Assembly (NCBI RefSeq): GCF_048773025.1
Contig: NC_133559.1
Location: forward strand, 9,888,501-9,952,500
Length of the DNA stretch: 64,000 bases
Reading direction: 5' to 3'
Source: Camelus bactrianus
Taxonomy: Eukaryota > Chordata > Mammalia > Artiodactyla > Camelidae
Both the position numbers and the translations under genes were made by a program. Position 1 is the stretch's first letter. Every line of letters starts with the position of its first letter. Below the pieces are notes generated by a model. It was not told the origin of the DNA. It made no database searches and was given only the letters and a program-made list of their open reading frames with translations. Shown here in pieces: positions 12,800 through 24,200 of this stretch.

Positions 12800-14233
12800 T
12801 CTGTAGTTTAGGATGGTAAGTTTAATTCAGAAGAGAACGCTTTGTGTGGGAGCATCCCTGTGCTGTGTGTGTGCCCAGTGGCTTTGCTGGGAGAGCTGGA
12901 TGTCAAATGAGCACGGGGCACACCTTCCTGCAGGCGATGCTGGCAGCTCTCACCTTGTGGGGAGGTTGGGCTGGAGATGGAGCGGCTGGAGCCAGAACCT
13001 GGTGTGAGCTGGGGTTTCTCTTTTTATTATTATTATTTATTATTTAATTTACTTTGTTTTTTATTTGGGGGGTGCTTCTCTTATGTTCAGTGGCTGGTAC
13101 CTCCCTATTGGGGGTGGGATCAGGTCCCAAGGTGCTGGAGCAGAAGTTCTGAGGTTAGAGTCTGAGCTGCTTCTGTTCCCTCTAAGTGTGCACTTTCCCC
13201 TCTCCCAGCAACAGCAACTTTGCCCCCGAGGGGAGTGGTGCCGGAGCAAGAGGGGCCAGAGTGTGCACTGGTGTGGGCGGGGGCGTGCACTGGGCCGGTC
13301 CTGGCACACCAGCCAGAGCTCGAGACAGCTCTTGTTCCGCCACATCTGTGAGCACCCGCCACGGCTGCCCTCGCCCCTGCAGACGCAGTGCTGGGTCCGA
13401 GTCGCCTCTGTTCTCCCAACTGCATTCTCCCCTCAGCAATGGCAACGACAGCTTTCACCCTAGTGGGGAGCTGTGTTGGGTCTTGAGGGGCTGGGGTGGG
13501 CAGTGGGGTGGTTGAGGGGAAACTGGCCAGAGTCCTGGGAATTGTCAGTCTGCTTCCTCCCTCCCGTTCCTGGGAGTAAGCAAGCATATTTGGGTTCTTC
13601 TTCATGAGGGGAGTCTCGGTTTCTTACGGCCATCGTCTAAGTCATCCACTGGTTTTCATACCATCTAAGAGGATTCGTGTTCCTGGTGCCGGACTCCAGG
13701 GTGCCCAGTATGTGGTTCGAACCTCTCCCTCCCCAGGGAGGATCTCGGAGCTTATGTAATTGCCCTCTTTTTCTGTGTCTCCTCCTGCGGGCTTAAGTCC
13801 TGACCTGATGGCTTCTCTTCTCTTCCTGCCTGACTCTGTGTGGATCTCTTTTCACAGCCTTGGTTGTAGAAGAGTCTTTCTGCCAGTCGCCTCCAATTTG
13901 TTTTCAATGAAAATTGGCTCCACATGTAGATGTAGTTTTGATGCGGTTTTGCAGGGAGGTGAGTTCAGCATCCTTCTTCTCTGCTGTCTTCATCTCCTCC
14001 CCTCTATGTACTATTTGTATTTGGCTTTTTATTTCCTGCCTAGCATATGGTTATATGTCATCCGTGTTGCTTCTCAGTGTTATGAGCAGTCTATTCCTTT
14101 TAATTATTCGATAGAATTCCATGCATGAATACACTGTATTTTGTTTTTTATCCATCCACTCTTCGATGGTCATTTGGTTTATTTCCAGTTTGAGGCTCTT
14201 CAGATCAAGCCATCATTGTTTTGTTTGTTTTAT

Positions 14234-14235
<2 letters not shown>
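12800..14235 (+). mobile_element. GC-rich repeat-like stretch, probably L1 3' UTR
   Basis: A GC-rich segment (12830-13500) is followed by TGGTTCGAACCTCTCCCTCC, CCTTGGTTGTAGAAGAGTCT and CCACATGTAGATGTAGTTTT, which I remember from ungulate L1 3' UTR-type repeats. After it comes the older L1 motif CATTTGGTTTATTTCCAGTT (14170). Its several open frames have no protein-like pattern. Confidence 0.4.

Positions 14236-14238
<3 letters not shown>

Positions 14239-14297
<59 letters not shown>
14239..14297 (+). repeat. GT dinucleotide microsatellite
   Basis: Nearly 30 uninterrupted GT units. Confidence 0.95.
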
Positions 14298-14299
<2 letters not shown>

Positions 14300-14629
14300 A
14301 AGCTACCTGCCTGGACAAATTCTTTCGGTTCTGGCTGCCTTGCAGTTTGTAGCCACTGATGTCTCTGCTCATTTTTAAAAAAATATAGATCTCTTTTCTT
14401 TCTTCCTTCTTTCTTCCTCTTCCTCCTTCTCCTTGTCTCCCTCTCTCCTGTTAATCTTTCTCTCCCTTTCTTTCTTTTTCCCGGCCTCCTGGGAATCATC
14501 CCTAAGTCAGCACAGCTTAGTGGTAGCCAACGATTAGTCAGAGGTAATGCCTTGACCCTTTAAACTGGTCAGGCTTCTACCTTTTGCTAAGGGGATGTGT
14601 GTGGGCTGGAGCACACACTTACCATTAAA

Positions 14630-15260
14630 GCACTTTACAAATCTGCCCTGGCTTTTACTTTTTCTCTGTGCCAGGTGTCATGTCTGGCCAGGGAGAAGTA
14701 GGTAACTGTGGTCCTTTTCCATCTCTCCTTAGTTTGTGTGCAGCTTTCAAGCCTCCAGGAGTAAGTGGGAGCATATCAAAGTCCACGATGACTGTGCCAT
14801 TTCCCAGATGTCTTTGTTAATTTTTTGCTGGTCTCTTTTTTGCCTTCACCAGCGTTGCAACCTCAGGAGCTGTACTGTTGACCTTTGAATTTTGCCACAA
14901 TTGCTATTGTTTTCTACAATCTCCCAGGGCATGGGGCTCCTTGTGGGGCACCGAGTTGGGGGTTCCCTTCTGGTGGCAGCAAGACTGCTGGTCCTCAGCT
15001 TACAGCATCACCAAGCCAAGGGAAGGGATGGAGCAGCCCCGTGTTAAGTGGACCCCAATGCTGTTGCTGAGGTCCTGGTAGTTCTTCTTGAATAAGCCCT
15101 TCTCAATCTGTTGTATGGCTTTGGTCAATTTCTAGAATTCTGAAATGGCTTATTTTGAAAATTTTGTCCCATATTATCACTGCTACTTGGAGAAAGGATT
15201 TGCTGAGCTCCTTACCCTGACATTCAGGATGTCCTACTCCATGCAGACATTTCACAACAA
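14630..15260 (+). mobile_element. L1-like repeat, paralogue of 32.7-33.4 kb
   Basis: TGTTGTATGGCTTTGGTCAA and GAGAAAGGATTTGCTGAGCT pair with TGTTGTATACCTTTGATCCA and GAGAGGATTAGCTATGCTCC at about 33270-33375. This marks two copies of one old L1-type repeat in the same orientation. Confidence 0.5.
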
Positions 15261-16585
15261 ACAAGAGTTTCAGTTCCGAAAAATGGGCAGCAAAATGCCA
15301 CAAGACATGTAATCACTTATCAAGTTGGTGACAGAACACAAATCAGGGACTATTTCAAGTGATTTTAAAACACAGCAATTTACTTACGTCCAGGGGATAA
15401 GCTGTAGGATCAGAAAACAAATTGTAAATTATGAAAAATTATATTGTTGGTGGTCAAGCTGTTGCTATTCTAAGACCAGCATAAGCGTACAGTCTAGTGG
15501 GATACAGTGCACAGCAGGACAGGGGAACTGTCCAGAGTACAGTGTACAGTGGGGCTGGGTGAGAGCATCATTGTGTTGACTCACTGGGAACCAGGACTTT
15601 CTGTGTGGGAGAAGAGAAGCTGATGTGAGATAGATGAGTAAAGCTCTGTAGTTTTAAACTTGAATTGAAAGTGTAAATATGAAACCACAGTATTTATCCC
15701 TAAAAATAAGAAAAGGTCCCAGCCACTGAAAAAGCCCAGAAACCAAGTCTGGGATTTTAGATTATGGCTTCCACAACATATTTTCCCACTAAAAGGAACT
15801 AAAACACTTTGGAGAAATGGCTAATTTCAAGTTTGGGGAAGAGAATTTCTACAGGATTCTGGAACAACTATGCCACACCAGGAAATCCTGGAGAACTAAG
15901 GAATAAAGACGAGTTGAAAGGTCAGAAGTGGTTGACTTGAAAAGAACCCCATGTCACAGACAGGACAATGTGAGCCTGAAGAAAAACAATGGCCAGGAAA
16001 GAGTCAAACATTTCAAAAGTGTTGAAACTCATGAGTCATGCAGTCACGCAAAAACTAACTCATTGGTCACCTAGGAGGCTATACAAACAATTCATTCTCT
16101 TGAAAACTTGTAAATAAATGAAAAGAATCAACTATTTAATCTGTTTTGGTTATCTCAGGGTAATGAGATAGGTATTTAGGAGAATATATCTTTTTTTTAA
16201 GAAATATTGTAAGTTAGAAAGAAGATGTGATGCCTTTACATATCCCCTAGAGAAATGCCGGATCTAGGTCAGTTGTCCTCAGGGTGTGTTCAGGGTGCCT
16301 GGGGGTTTCTGACGCCCTTTCAGAGGGTCCATGAGTTCAAAACTATTCTTGTCAGAGTACTACGATGTTATTTTAGTGTACATTGTTTCCCAGAGAATTT
16401 ATGGCATGTAATGTTGCATCACATTGTATTTGGAAGCAGGTATGAAAATATAGCTGTCTTCTATAAGTCAGATGTTAAAAAGGATTGCAAAAATATTTTA
16501 AACATTCTCTAGTACTATTAGTATATTTTTATCTTAAGTAGTTAATAATACTATTTAAAATATTAGTTTTTACCTCTAATATAGT

Positions 16586-16643
16586 GTCTATCTATCTATC
16601 TGCCTATCTATCTATTTGACTATCTATTTGACTATCTATTTGA

Positions 16644-16693
<50 letters not shown>

Positions 16694-16722
16694 GATTGTC
16701 TATCTATCTATCTATCTTTCTC

Positions 16723-16789
<67 letters not shown>

Positions 16790-16880
16790 GATTGTCTATC
16801 TATCTATCTGTCTGACTGTCTATCTATCTATCTACCTACCTATCTATCTATCTATCTCTCTACCTCTCTATCTAACTATC
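16586..16880 (+). repeat. TATC (GATA) microsatellite, about 295 bases
   Basis: A long run of CTAT units with scattered variants (CTGC, CTGA, TTGA, CTAC). It abuts an L1M 3' UTR. Likely to vary in length between individuals. Confidence 0.95.
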
Positions 16881-16914
16881 ATCTAGCTAAAATTCCATCC
16901 TTCACACAGTGCTG

Positions 16915-17545
16915 GTAGGAATGTAAGGTTGTAGAGCTGCGATGGAAAACTGGGAGCTACTCAGAGTTAAACACTGATTTAACCATTTCACCCAGCAATT
17001 CAAACGCTAGGCGTAATATCCATAACAGTTAAAAATATATGTTGAAACAAATATTTGTACAGGGATGTACATAGAAGCATTCACAATAGTGAATAGTGAG
17101 TAGTGAATGGAAAGAAACAGCCAAACGTCCTTCCATTAATCGACCCATTAATAAGCAGAATGTGGTATATACGCACAATGGATTGTGACTCAGCCAAGGA
17201 AAGGAATGTGTGTGATACAAGCTGGATGCACCTCAGAAACATTATGCTAATAAGTGAAAGAAGCCAGACCCAAAAGGGCACATAGTGCATGATTCCCTTT
17301 GTATGAGGGATTCCGAATAGGTACATCCATAGAGACAGAAAGAAGATTGTTGGTAAGTAAGAGTCTGAGGTGGAGGAGAAATGGGAGGGGATGGCAGCTT
17401 AATGGGTACGGGATATTCTTTTGGGGTGAAAAAAAGTGTTTTGAAAGTTGTTGGAGCTGGTGGTTGCACAACGTAGCAATGTATTAAGTGCTACCGAATC
17501 GTACACATTAAAATGGTTAATGTTATGTTATATTTCACCTCAGCA
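16915..17545 (+). mobile_element. L1M 3' UTR
   Basis: CATAGAAGCATTCACAATAG, GCTGGATGCACCTCAGAAAC, GTGAAAGAAGCCAGACCCAA and TTAAAATGGTTAATGTTATG are the well-known L1M 3' UTR run, in order. The large TATC array lies directly upstream. Confidence 0.75.
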
Positions 17546-17865
17546 AAAAGTGAATAAGCAATTATGAGATACTCACACTGTAATATGAAACTCCAGAGTC
17601 TGAGATGTTCCATTAGGGAAGAATGGAGGAAAAAACGGAAAGTCTTTACAAAGAAAACATTGCCCAGAAAGTAATAACAAATTGACAGAAGCTTCCTCAA
17701 CAATCGCAGATGCAAGCAAACAATAAAATAGAATTTGATACTAGAATTTGAATTCCAGATCTACCTGCATGGGTATCTGTTACTTAGCTATAAGGATCAT
17801 ATGGACCTCACTTAAGAGATAGACAACAACAAAAAGAAAAGTAAACGTACAGGAGCAGTATCATG

Positions 17866-17897
<32 letters not shown>

Positions 17898-18474
17898 TCC
17901 AAAAACATCCAATTTGAATTGAAGGGTCAATAAGGCAAAAATGCATTGGGTTTGCTGGTCAGTCTGTCTCAGAAGTTTAAACCTCTCTGTGTCCAAGTAA
18001 CTGGGGAAGCAGGTACATTTTCACTGAAAAGCTGTCTCTTACAGATCAATTTTGAGGTTTACGTGAACACTTTAGAATCTATGGATCCTGGACTAGATTA
18101 AGCCCAGTGAGGTTCCTGAGCTAAAAGGGAGTCTGTGAACTCACTTCCAAGTTTGGGATAAGGTGGGAGGGTTGATGACAATTTGGATGGTGAGAAGGTA
18201 GAGTAGAGCTATTATAGGTGCAAACAATGGGCAGTCAATAAATACCTGTTGAAAAAAAATGAATGAGTGCATAAATAAATAAGTAGATCAAAATATACTT
18301 GTCATTTTTGGATTTATCCTTAACTTTTATTACTTGATTAAAATCACAAAATTAAAAATAAAGTAATACCATAGGCTACTTATGCGTTTTACTCTCCTAT
18401 GTTTGGTTTAGTATCTTGTCAAAAATCCAGAAATAGCAAAATTAAAACCACCACATCAACAAATGAATACTTAG

Positions 18475-18850
18475 AGTTTATTGTGCATATAAAAACAGCT
18501 CACAAACTGGGAGCTCCCAAAGTCAAAGGCTGATACAAAGCTCAGGGGCATGATGTTATAGGATGACTTACAAAGTAAAAATGAGGAAGTGATTAATCTT
18601 TACAATGATTGGTTGTCACAGTAGGGGGTTTCCAGATGGCAGGGGATTGGTTAAAAGTGATTATCTCTTACCATTTTTGGGAAGATGGCTTAAGTTTCTT
18701 TCCTAATTGTCAGAGCCATTTACAAAAAATAACCTAGTTTGAGTTTCACTTACATTCATGAAATATGCTAGATTTAGTTATTCTTACATGGCTTATAAAT
18801 GTTTTTGTTTGCTCAGGGAATTCTCACATCCGGTCTCCATTTGTATTTAA
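18475..18850 (-). mobile_element. Possible antisense LTR fossil
   Basis: TTATTGTGCATATAAAAACA, GATTGGTTGTCACAGTAGGG and GGGATTGGTTAAAAGTGATT look like reversed LTR text. The next 800 bases may be its internal part. The longest + strand frame there (18799-19449) shows no known domain. Confidence 0.3.
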
Positions 18851-21165
18851 TTTCAATAATCTTTAGGCACTGTGGCCAGGACTCAGACCCTCTAGGATTG
18901 CACACAGGAGCAGTCCTCAGGCAGTCACTAGATACCAACTCCCTTGGGCAGCTGCCTTATATACTTCAGTGGAAGGTCCTCTGTTGTCCTCAGGTCTGCA
19001 GAAATCTTACCTTTGGATCCAAGATGTGTGTCTTCTTTGCTTTTGGGATAGATTTTAGGATCCTTGTTGTATTTACTGTTGTTAGGAACTTGGGGAAATC
19101 AGAGGTAAATTTTCACCCTTTAATTCCTACTCTCTCCATCCACTTTTCACCAATAAAGGCAGGACCTTGTCTTCTGAGCCTCTTGATGGGCGTAATCTTG
19201 ACTTTAAGATATTTGTTTCCACTCAGGCTTTTGTTCTGGAAGTTCCCCTCTATTGAGGGAGGAGCCTTTACGGTATTAGCGTGGAGTGGCTTGTGTAAAA
19301 ATTGTTCTGAGTGCCCCTCTTTCTGGCCATCATCTTTATGTTCTGGTGAATGTTTTAGTGACTTTAGTCAAGTTTCAGCCAAGCAGGGGACAATGACAGT
19401 GATAGCAACAATGTTGCGAGGAGCTCAAGTGCACTTTTCCGTTGTCTGACTCCCTGAAATGGGGGCTGGAGTTTTCAGAGCCTCCCTTTCTTTTTGATTC
19501 TCAGAGCATGCCTCTCTCTGAATGTACACCAGGGTATTGTGAGCACTCACCTGGATCTGTTAGGTATTCTTTCTGAGGCTAACTGCCCACGTCACTATCA
19601 GTGGTACATTTGCTGTGTGGGAGAATTAATCTACTCATTCTGTTTGCACACTGTCAAGTTCTTAAAATGTGTTCTTGCCAGTGAATCAATGTTGCATCGT
19701 ATCAACTGAATCTCAGGTGTCCTACCTTAAACTCAAGGCTTACAAAAAAGAAAAAAAGATGGAATGTAATGATATAAAGGCAGTTAATGTTATATCTCTG
19801 TTGTTATTTGTCACAGAAAGTGGATTAGATTATATCATGTATTGGATTCTGGGGATATTGTTCAAATTTATGTGCTCTGGAGTTTGAAGAGTTATTCTGG
19901 ATTTTACAATTAGGTAGTGATAATCTTGGATGAAGTCTAGTCTTCATATTGTGAATGATTTATTTCCAGGAATTAAGACAGCCTACATTATTATTTTGCG
20001 TTTTCTCATCTATTTAATTAGGATCATTTAGTGAAAACCTCTTACACTGGAAATGTTTTACTACCACGTTTCTGCCAGATATTCTGCCAAATATCTGTTT
20101 ATTTTTTTCCTGAGTGGAGAAAAATCCAAGAGTTATCCTTAAAGCTAACATGTTGATTAGAGTCCAGATATTTTGCTCAGTGGATGCTAAATATATTGCT
20201 AAAACTTGCCAAGGGCATACAAAGAGAAGGTAAGAGATGGCATCTTAGGACCAACATCTCTGAACTTTAGGTGAAAAAATGACAAGCTCCTTGCTCACCT
20301 GGCAATGCTTTATTTGGTGATAAGAAAGACCAAAATGTAGATCAAGGTCATGAGATAGTGCAAAAGGACAGGGAGGTTCTATTGCCAATGAACCTTCTAC
20401 AAAAATTGTCTTTGACTTGGGCTAAAGCCACACATAGAACGACTCCTAAAGTTCTTCTTGTCTCATGAAGATTTGTTACTGAAAGCTCCAAAGATCAAGA
20501 GCCACTAAGAAGAAGAAGGTCATATACCAGTAGCAAATGTAATTTTCAACCTCAACAGCTGCTATGGTATATGATAGTTTTGCTCAGATTATAAACTGCA
20601 GTATTTATTTTATTTGATTCTGGGATTTGGGTCCCAGAATCAAATATGATAAATCAATGTTTTAAATGCTTCTCCTGCATGTAAATGATTGTCAAAAGAC
20701 ACACACACCCACACACACAAACAGCCAGAGATGACAACGTAGGGTTAGAAAGATAGACAAGAGGGATGAGATAAAAAAGAGGGGTCACTGAGACCGCTGA
20801 GCAGAGGTAATTACAGCTTGCCAGGGAAGAGAGGGCAGTGGGGAGGAAGGTCCAGCTGGGTGGATAAACCAAAGGAATCCTTCTAGATTAAAACAGACTA
20901 CACACTTAGCAATTGTTTAATATTACCCTCTTATTAAACAGATGTGGAAATAAAGGATCAGGGAGGTCAAGTTAACTTTCAGCATCACCTGGGGGCTTTC
21001 CAAAGAGTAAGAATGAAGGAAGCTGAAGTCAAGGAGAACAGCTGGAAGTCAAAGAGATTTAAAAAAAATCTCAGAGGCAAAGGCTGGTGTGGAAATGAGA
21101 GGCAGAGTGGGAGCCCAGAATGTGGGAGGCTCAGTTTGCCTTTGATGCGCAACGTGGGTGAGGAA

Positions 21166-21197
21166 GAGATTTGTCCGTTGGAAGAGAGAGGAAGTCA
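21166..21197 (+). promoter_or_regulatory. Shared CD1 5' block, CD1B copy
   Basis: ATTTGTCCGTTG (21169-21180) followed by GGAAGTCA (21190-21197), 91-112 bases before the CD1B ATG. It matches the CD1A and CD1E copies. Confidence 0.45.
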
Positions 21198-21280
21198 CTA
21201 TAGAGTACTGAGAAAAAGTTTTGCTGAAATTAGAGTTCAAACACCAGCTTTGAGAGTCAGAAGTTCTGCTTCCCGGTGAA

Positions 21281-24200
21281 ATGCTGCTTCTGTCACTTCT
21301 ACTGCTAGCAGTTATCTTCCCAGGTGGTGACAATGAGGACGGTGAGTGTTACTCCGGCAGCTCCCAGCACACGTGCAGGGGGTCTGGATCAAAGCACGCT
21401 GCACCTGCCGCTAAGGGTCTGGGCTCTCCTGTCTCCAGCCCTCTTCCCCCATTCGGGAGGTTGGGGACAGAGATGACTTGGGGCAGGCAAATGTCTCAGG
21501 CTCTATGTTCTTCAGACTCTGGGTTATTTTCCACTCCATCCTGTGTCTTCTTTCTCCTAATTCTGATCATGTCACTACCCACAGCCTTCCAGGGGCCGAC
21601 CTCTTACCATGTCATCCAGATCTCGCAGTTTGCCAACAGCACCTGGGCGCAAAATCAAGGCTCAGGCTGGTTGGATGATTTGCAGATTCATGGCTGGGAC
21701 AGTGAGTCGGGCACTGCCATCTTCCTGAAGCCCTGGTCCAAGGGCAACTTCAGTGAGGAAGAGGTGATAGAACTGGAGGAACTATTCCGAGTCTACCTTG
21801 TCGGATTCATTCGGGAAGTACAGGACCATGCCAGTGAATTCCACATGGAATGTGAGTACAGCCTTCTGATCTGGGCAGATTCACAGAGACTTTTCTCTCT
21901 CTCGGTTCAGGCTCTTACTCCCTCTGATCTTGATCCCCTCCTTCCCACTCTACCCAGCCGTGGGCACACACTTCTCTAGCATGGTCACCAATTCTGACTC
22001 CCTACCTCCACAAAGTGTCCCAGGTTCCTCCTGTTTCTTGGACTCTTGTCCGATAGATGACAGTCCTCGTTTATAAACATCTTCTGGCTTGTTTGTGCCT
22101 AACTTGCTTCTCTCAGACTCCAAGGAAGAAGCCCTCACTTCTCTCCTACCCTGTGCCTGAGTAAACTGAAGTATGACTTCTGCCTCCTCCAGTCCATCTC
22201 CTCAAGCACCTCCTGCCTGATCCCTTCTCTCAGTGTAACTCTCCCTGTCACCCTGGGATGCTGTACTGACTCCATCGCACGTGTGCTTCTCCCCTCCTGC
22301 CGGCCCTCCATCCTTACAACAGCCCATCTCCACCACGTTTGACACACATACCTTTCCTCAGGCCTCTTCTTTCTGAGAAGTCGCTGAATACTGTAACTGG
22401 TTTGGGGGTAATCATTTCACACCTCAGACCTTTCTGCTGACCCAAATCCAAGGTCCTAGGTCCTTTCCGGATCCCTTTCTTTCTTGTTTGCTTTAAAATA
22501 ACTTTTTCTTTGTTCTCCTTCTATTCAGATCCCTTTCTGATCCAGGGCATAGCAGGCTGTGAGCTGCATCCTGGGAAGACCACAGTTAGCTTCTTGAGGG
22601 GAGCTTTAGGAGGACTGGATTTCCTGAGCATCAAGAATGACTCCTGTGCACCTGCCCCAGAGGGCGGCAGCCGGGCACAGCAGTTCTGCGCACTCATCTC
22701 TCAGTACCAAGGTATCTGCGACACTATTGCGAAGCTTCTTTTGGAAACCTGCCCTCAGTATCTCTTGGGTGTCCTCGATGCAGGGAAGGCGGAACTGCAG
22801 AGGCAAGGTTAGTCCTGTCCTCTTTTCAACACTTTTCTCTCTCACTTCGCACAGCCTTCTTTAAATTCAAGAGTAGGAGGTAACTATACAATCTTGATGC
22901 TCTAATTTGATACTTCATCATCTATTTCTAAATATACATGAACAAGTTCCTTTTTAACTATCAGATATTTTTTTCCAGGTTTGCCACATTATTTTGTTTT
23001 AAATGTGCAGTTTTCAACAACAACAAAAAACATTTATGAGACATACAAAGAAACCAGATTGTATGGTACACATAGGAGAAAAGAACTACCAGATATTTTA
23101 TGTCATTTCTTTTTCTCCTTAAAATTATATTTCCATTACATGTCCCTACAGACTTTTATTCTTGTGTAATTTTAAAAAAATCTTGGTTTTTTTTTTTTTG
23201 TTTTTTGTTTTTTTTTTTTTTTTTTTTTGGTTTTTCAGCTTCCTGATACCAAAGGTTCCAAATATTAAAATTTTCTTCTGGAAAAAAAAAAGTAGGAGGT
23301 AACTAAGAAGAGAGGGGCTTAATCAACAGATTATTTGGTTCCCAAAGAAGTAGAAGAGGTTGCTGTCCAAACTCATGGGTTTCCGAGTCCTTACACTCTC
23401 CCTGCCCCTTCCTGCCCCAGTGAAGCCAGAGGCCTGGCTGTCCAGCGGCCCCACCCCAGGGCCCGGCCGTCTGCTGCTGGTGTGCCACATCTCTGGCTTT
23501 CATCCAAAACCCGTGTGGGCGATGTGGATGCGGGGTGAGCAGGAGCAGCCAGGCACTCGGCGAGGTGACGTCCTGCCCCAGGCTGACGGGACGTGGTACC
23601 TCCGAGTGACCCTGGATGTGGCGGCTGGGGAGGCGGCCGGCCTGAGCTGCCGGGTGAGACACAGCAGTCTCGGAGACCAGGACATCGTCCTGTATTGGGG
23701 TGAGAAAGAACAGGGGCCCAGCTGGGGATGGGAGGAGCTGGTCCTCCAGTATAGAGGGAGGACTGGGGAAGGGGAGGGAGTTGATGGATGAGAGAAGGAG
23801 AGAAATTGAGATTTATTTCTGGGACTTCAGTCCCAAGAGAGATAAAAATAGATGATCTAAGGCACAGAATAGGTAGGTGTGAAGGACCTGTGGACTGGGG
23901 GAGCAGGGCAAGGGGGAGAGACAAAGGATAGCTGTGAATATATGATGTCTGGGCATCTGAAAGAGGGAACTGGAGATGGCCACACATCAGAAGCAGGTGA
24001 ATGTGTTGCTGACACTCAGGTGGGCAAAGGAAGGCCAGGAGAATTAGAGAATGCATCTTGAAGTGACATGCCTGTGTCCTCTCCCAATTGCCAGGACGTC
24101 CCACCTCCATCGTCCTGATAATTTTGGCGATAGCGGTGCCGTCCTTGATCCTTTTGATCTGTCTCGCATTATGGCATTTTAGGCGCTGGTAAGTTTTCAT

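Larger units (their letters stand above)
8021..20940. other. CD1A to CD1B intergenic DNA, no gene recognised
   Basis: Filled with L1 pieces (9.6-10.5, 12.8-14.2, 14.6-15.3, 16.9-17.5 kb), microsatellites and a possible LTR fossil at 18.5 kb. I looked for the CD1 alpha3 text (CCAGAGGCCTGG) and the alpha1 text (GGCAACTTCAG) and saw neither. Human CD1C lies in this interval. Confidence 0.6.

Noticed and set aside
13065-13605. Several overlapping open frames in GC-rich DNA
   Set aside because: Both strands are open because of base composition, and the stretch reads as repeat-derived.
16616-16918. A 100-codon open frame of YLSI repeats
   Set aside because: It is simply the TATC microsatellite read in one frame.
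18799-19449. A 216-codon open frame on the + strand
   Set aside because: No recognised domain. It lies next to a possible antisense LTR fossil and is most likely chance or repeat-derived.
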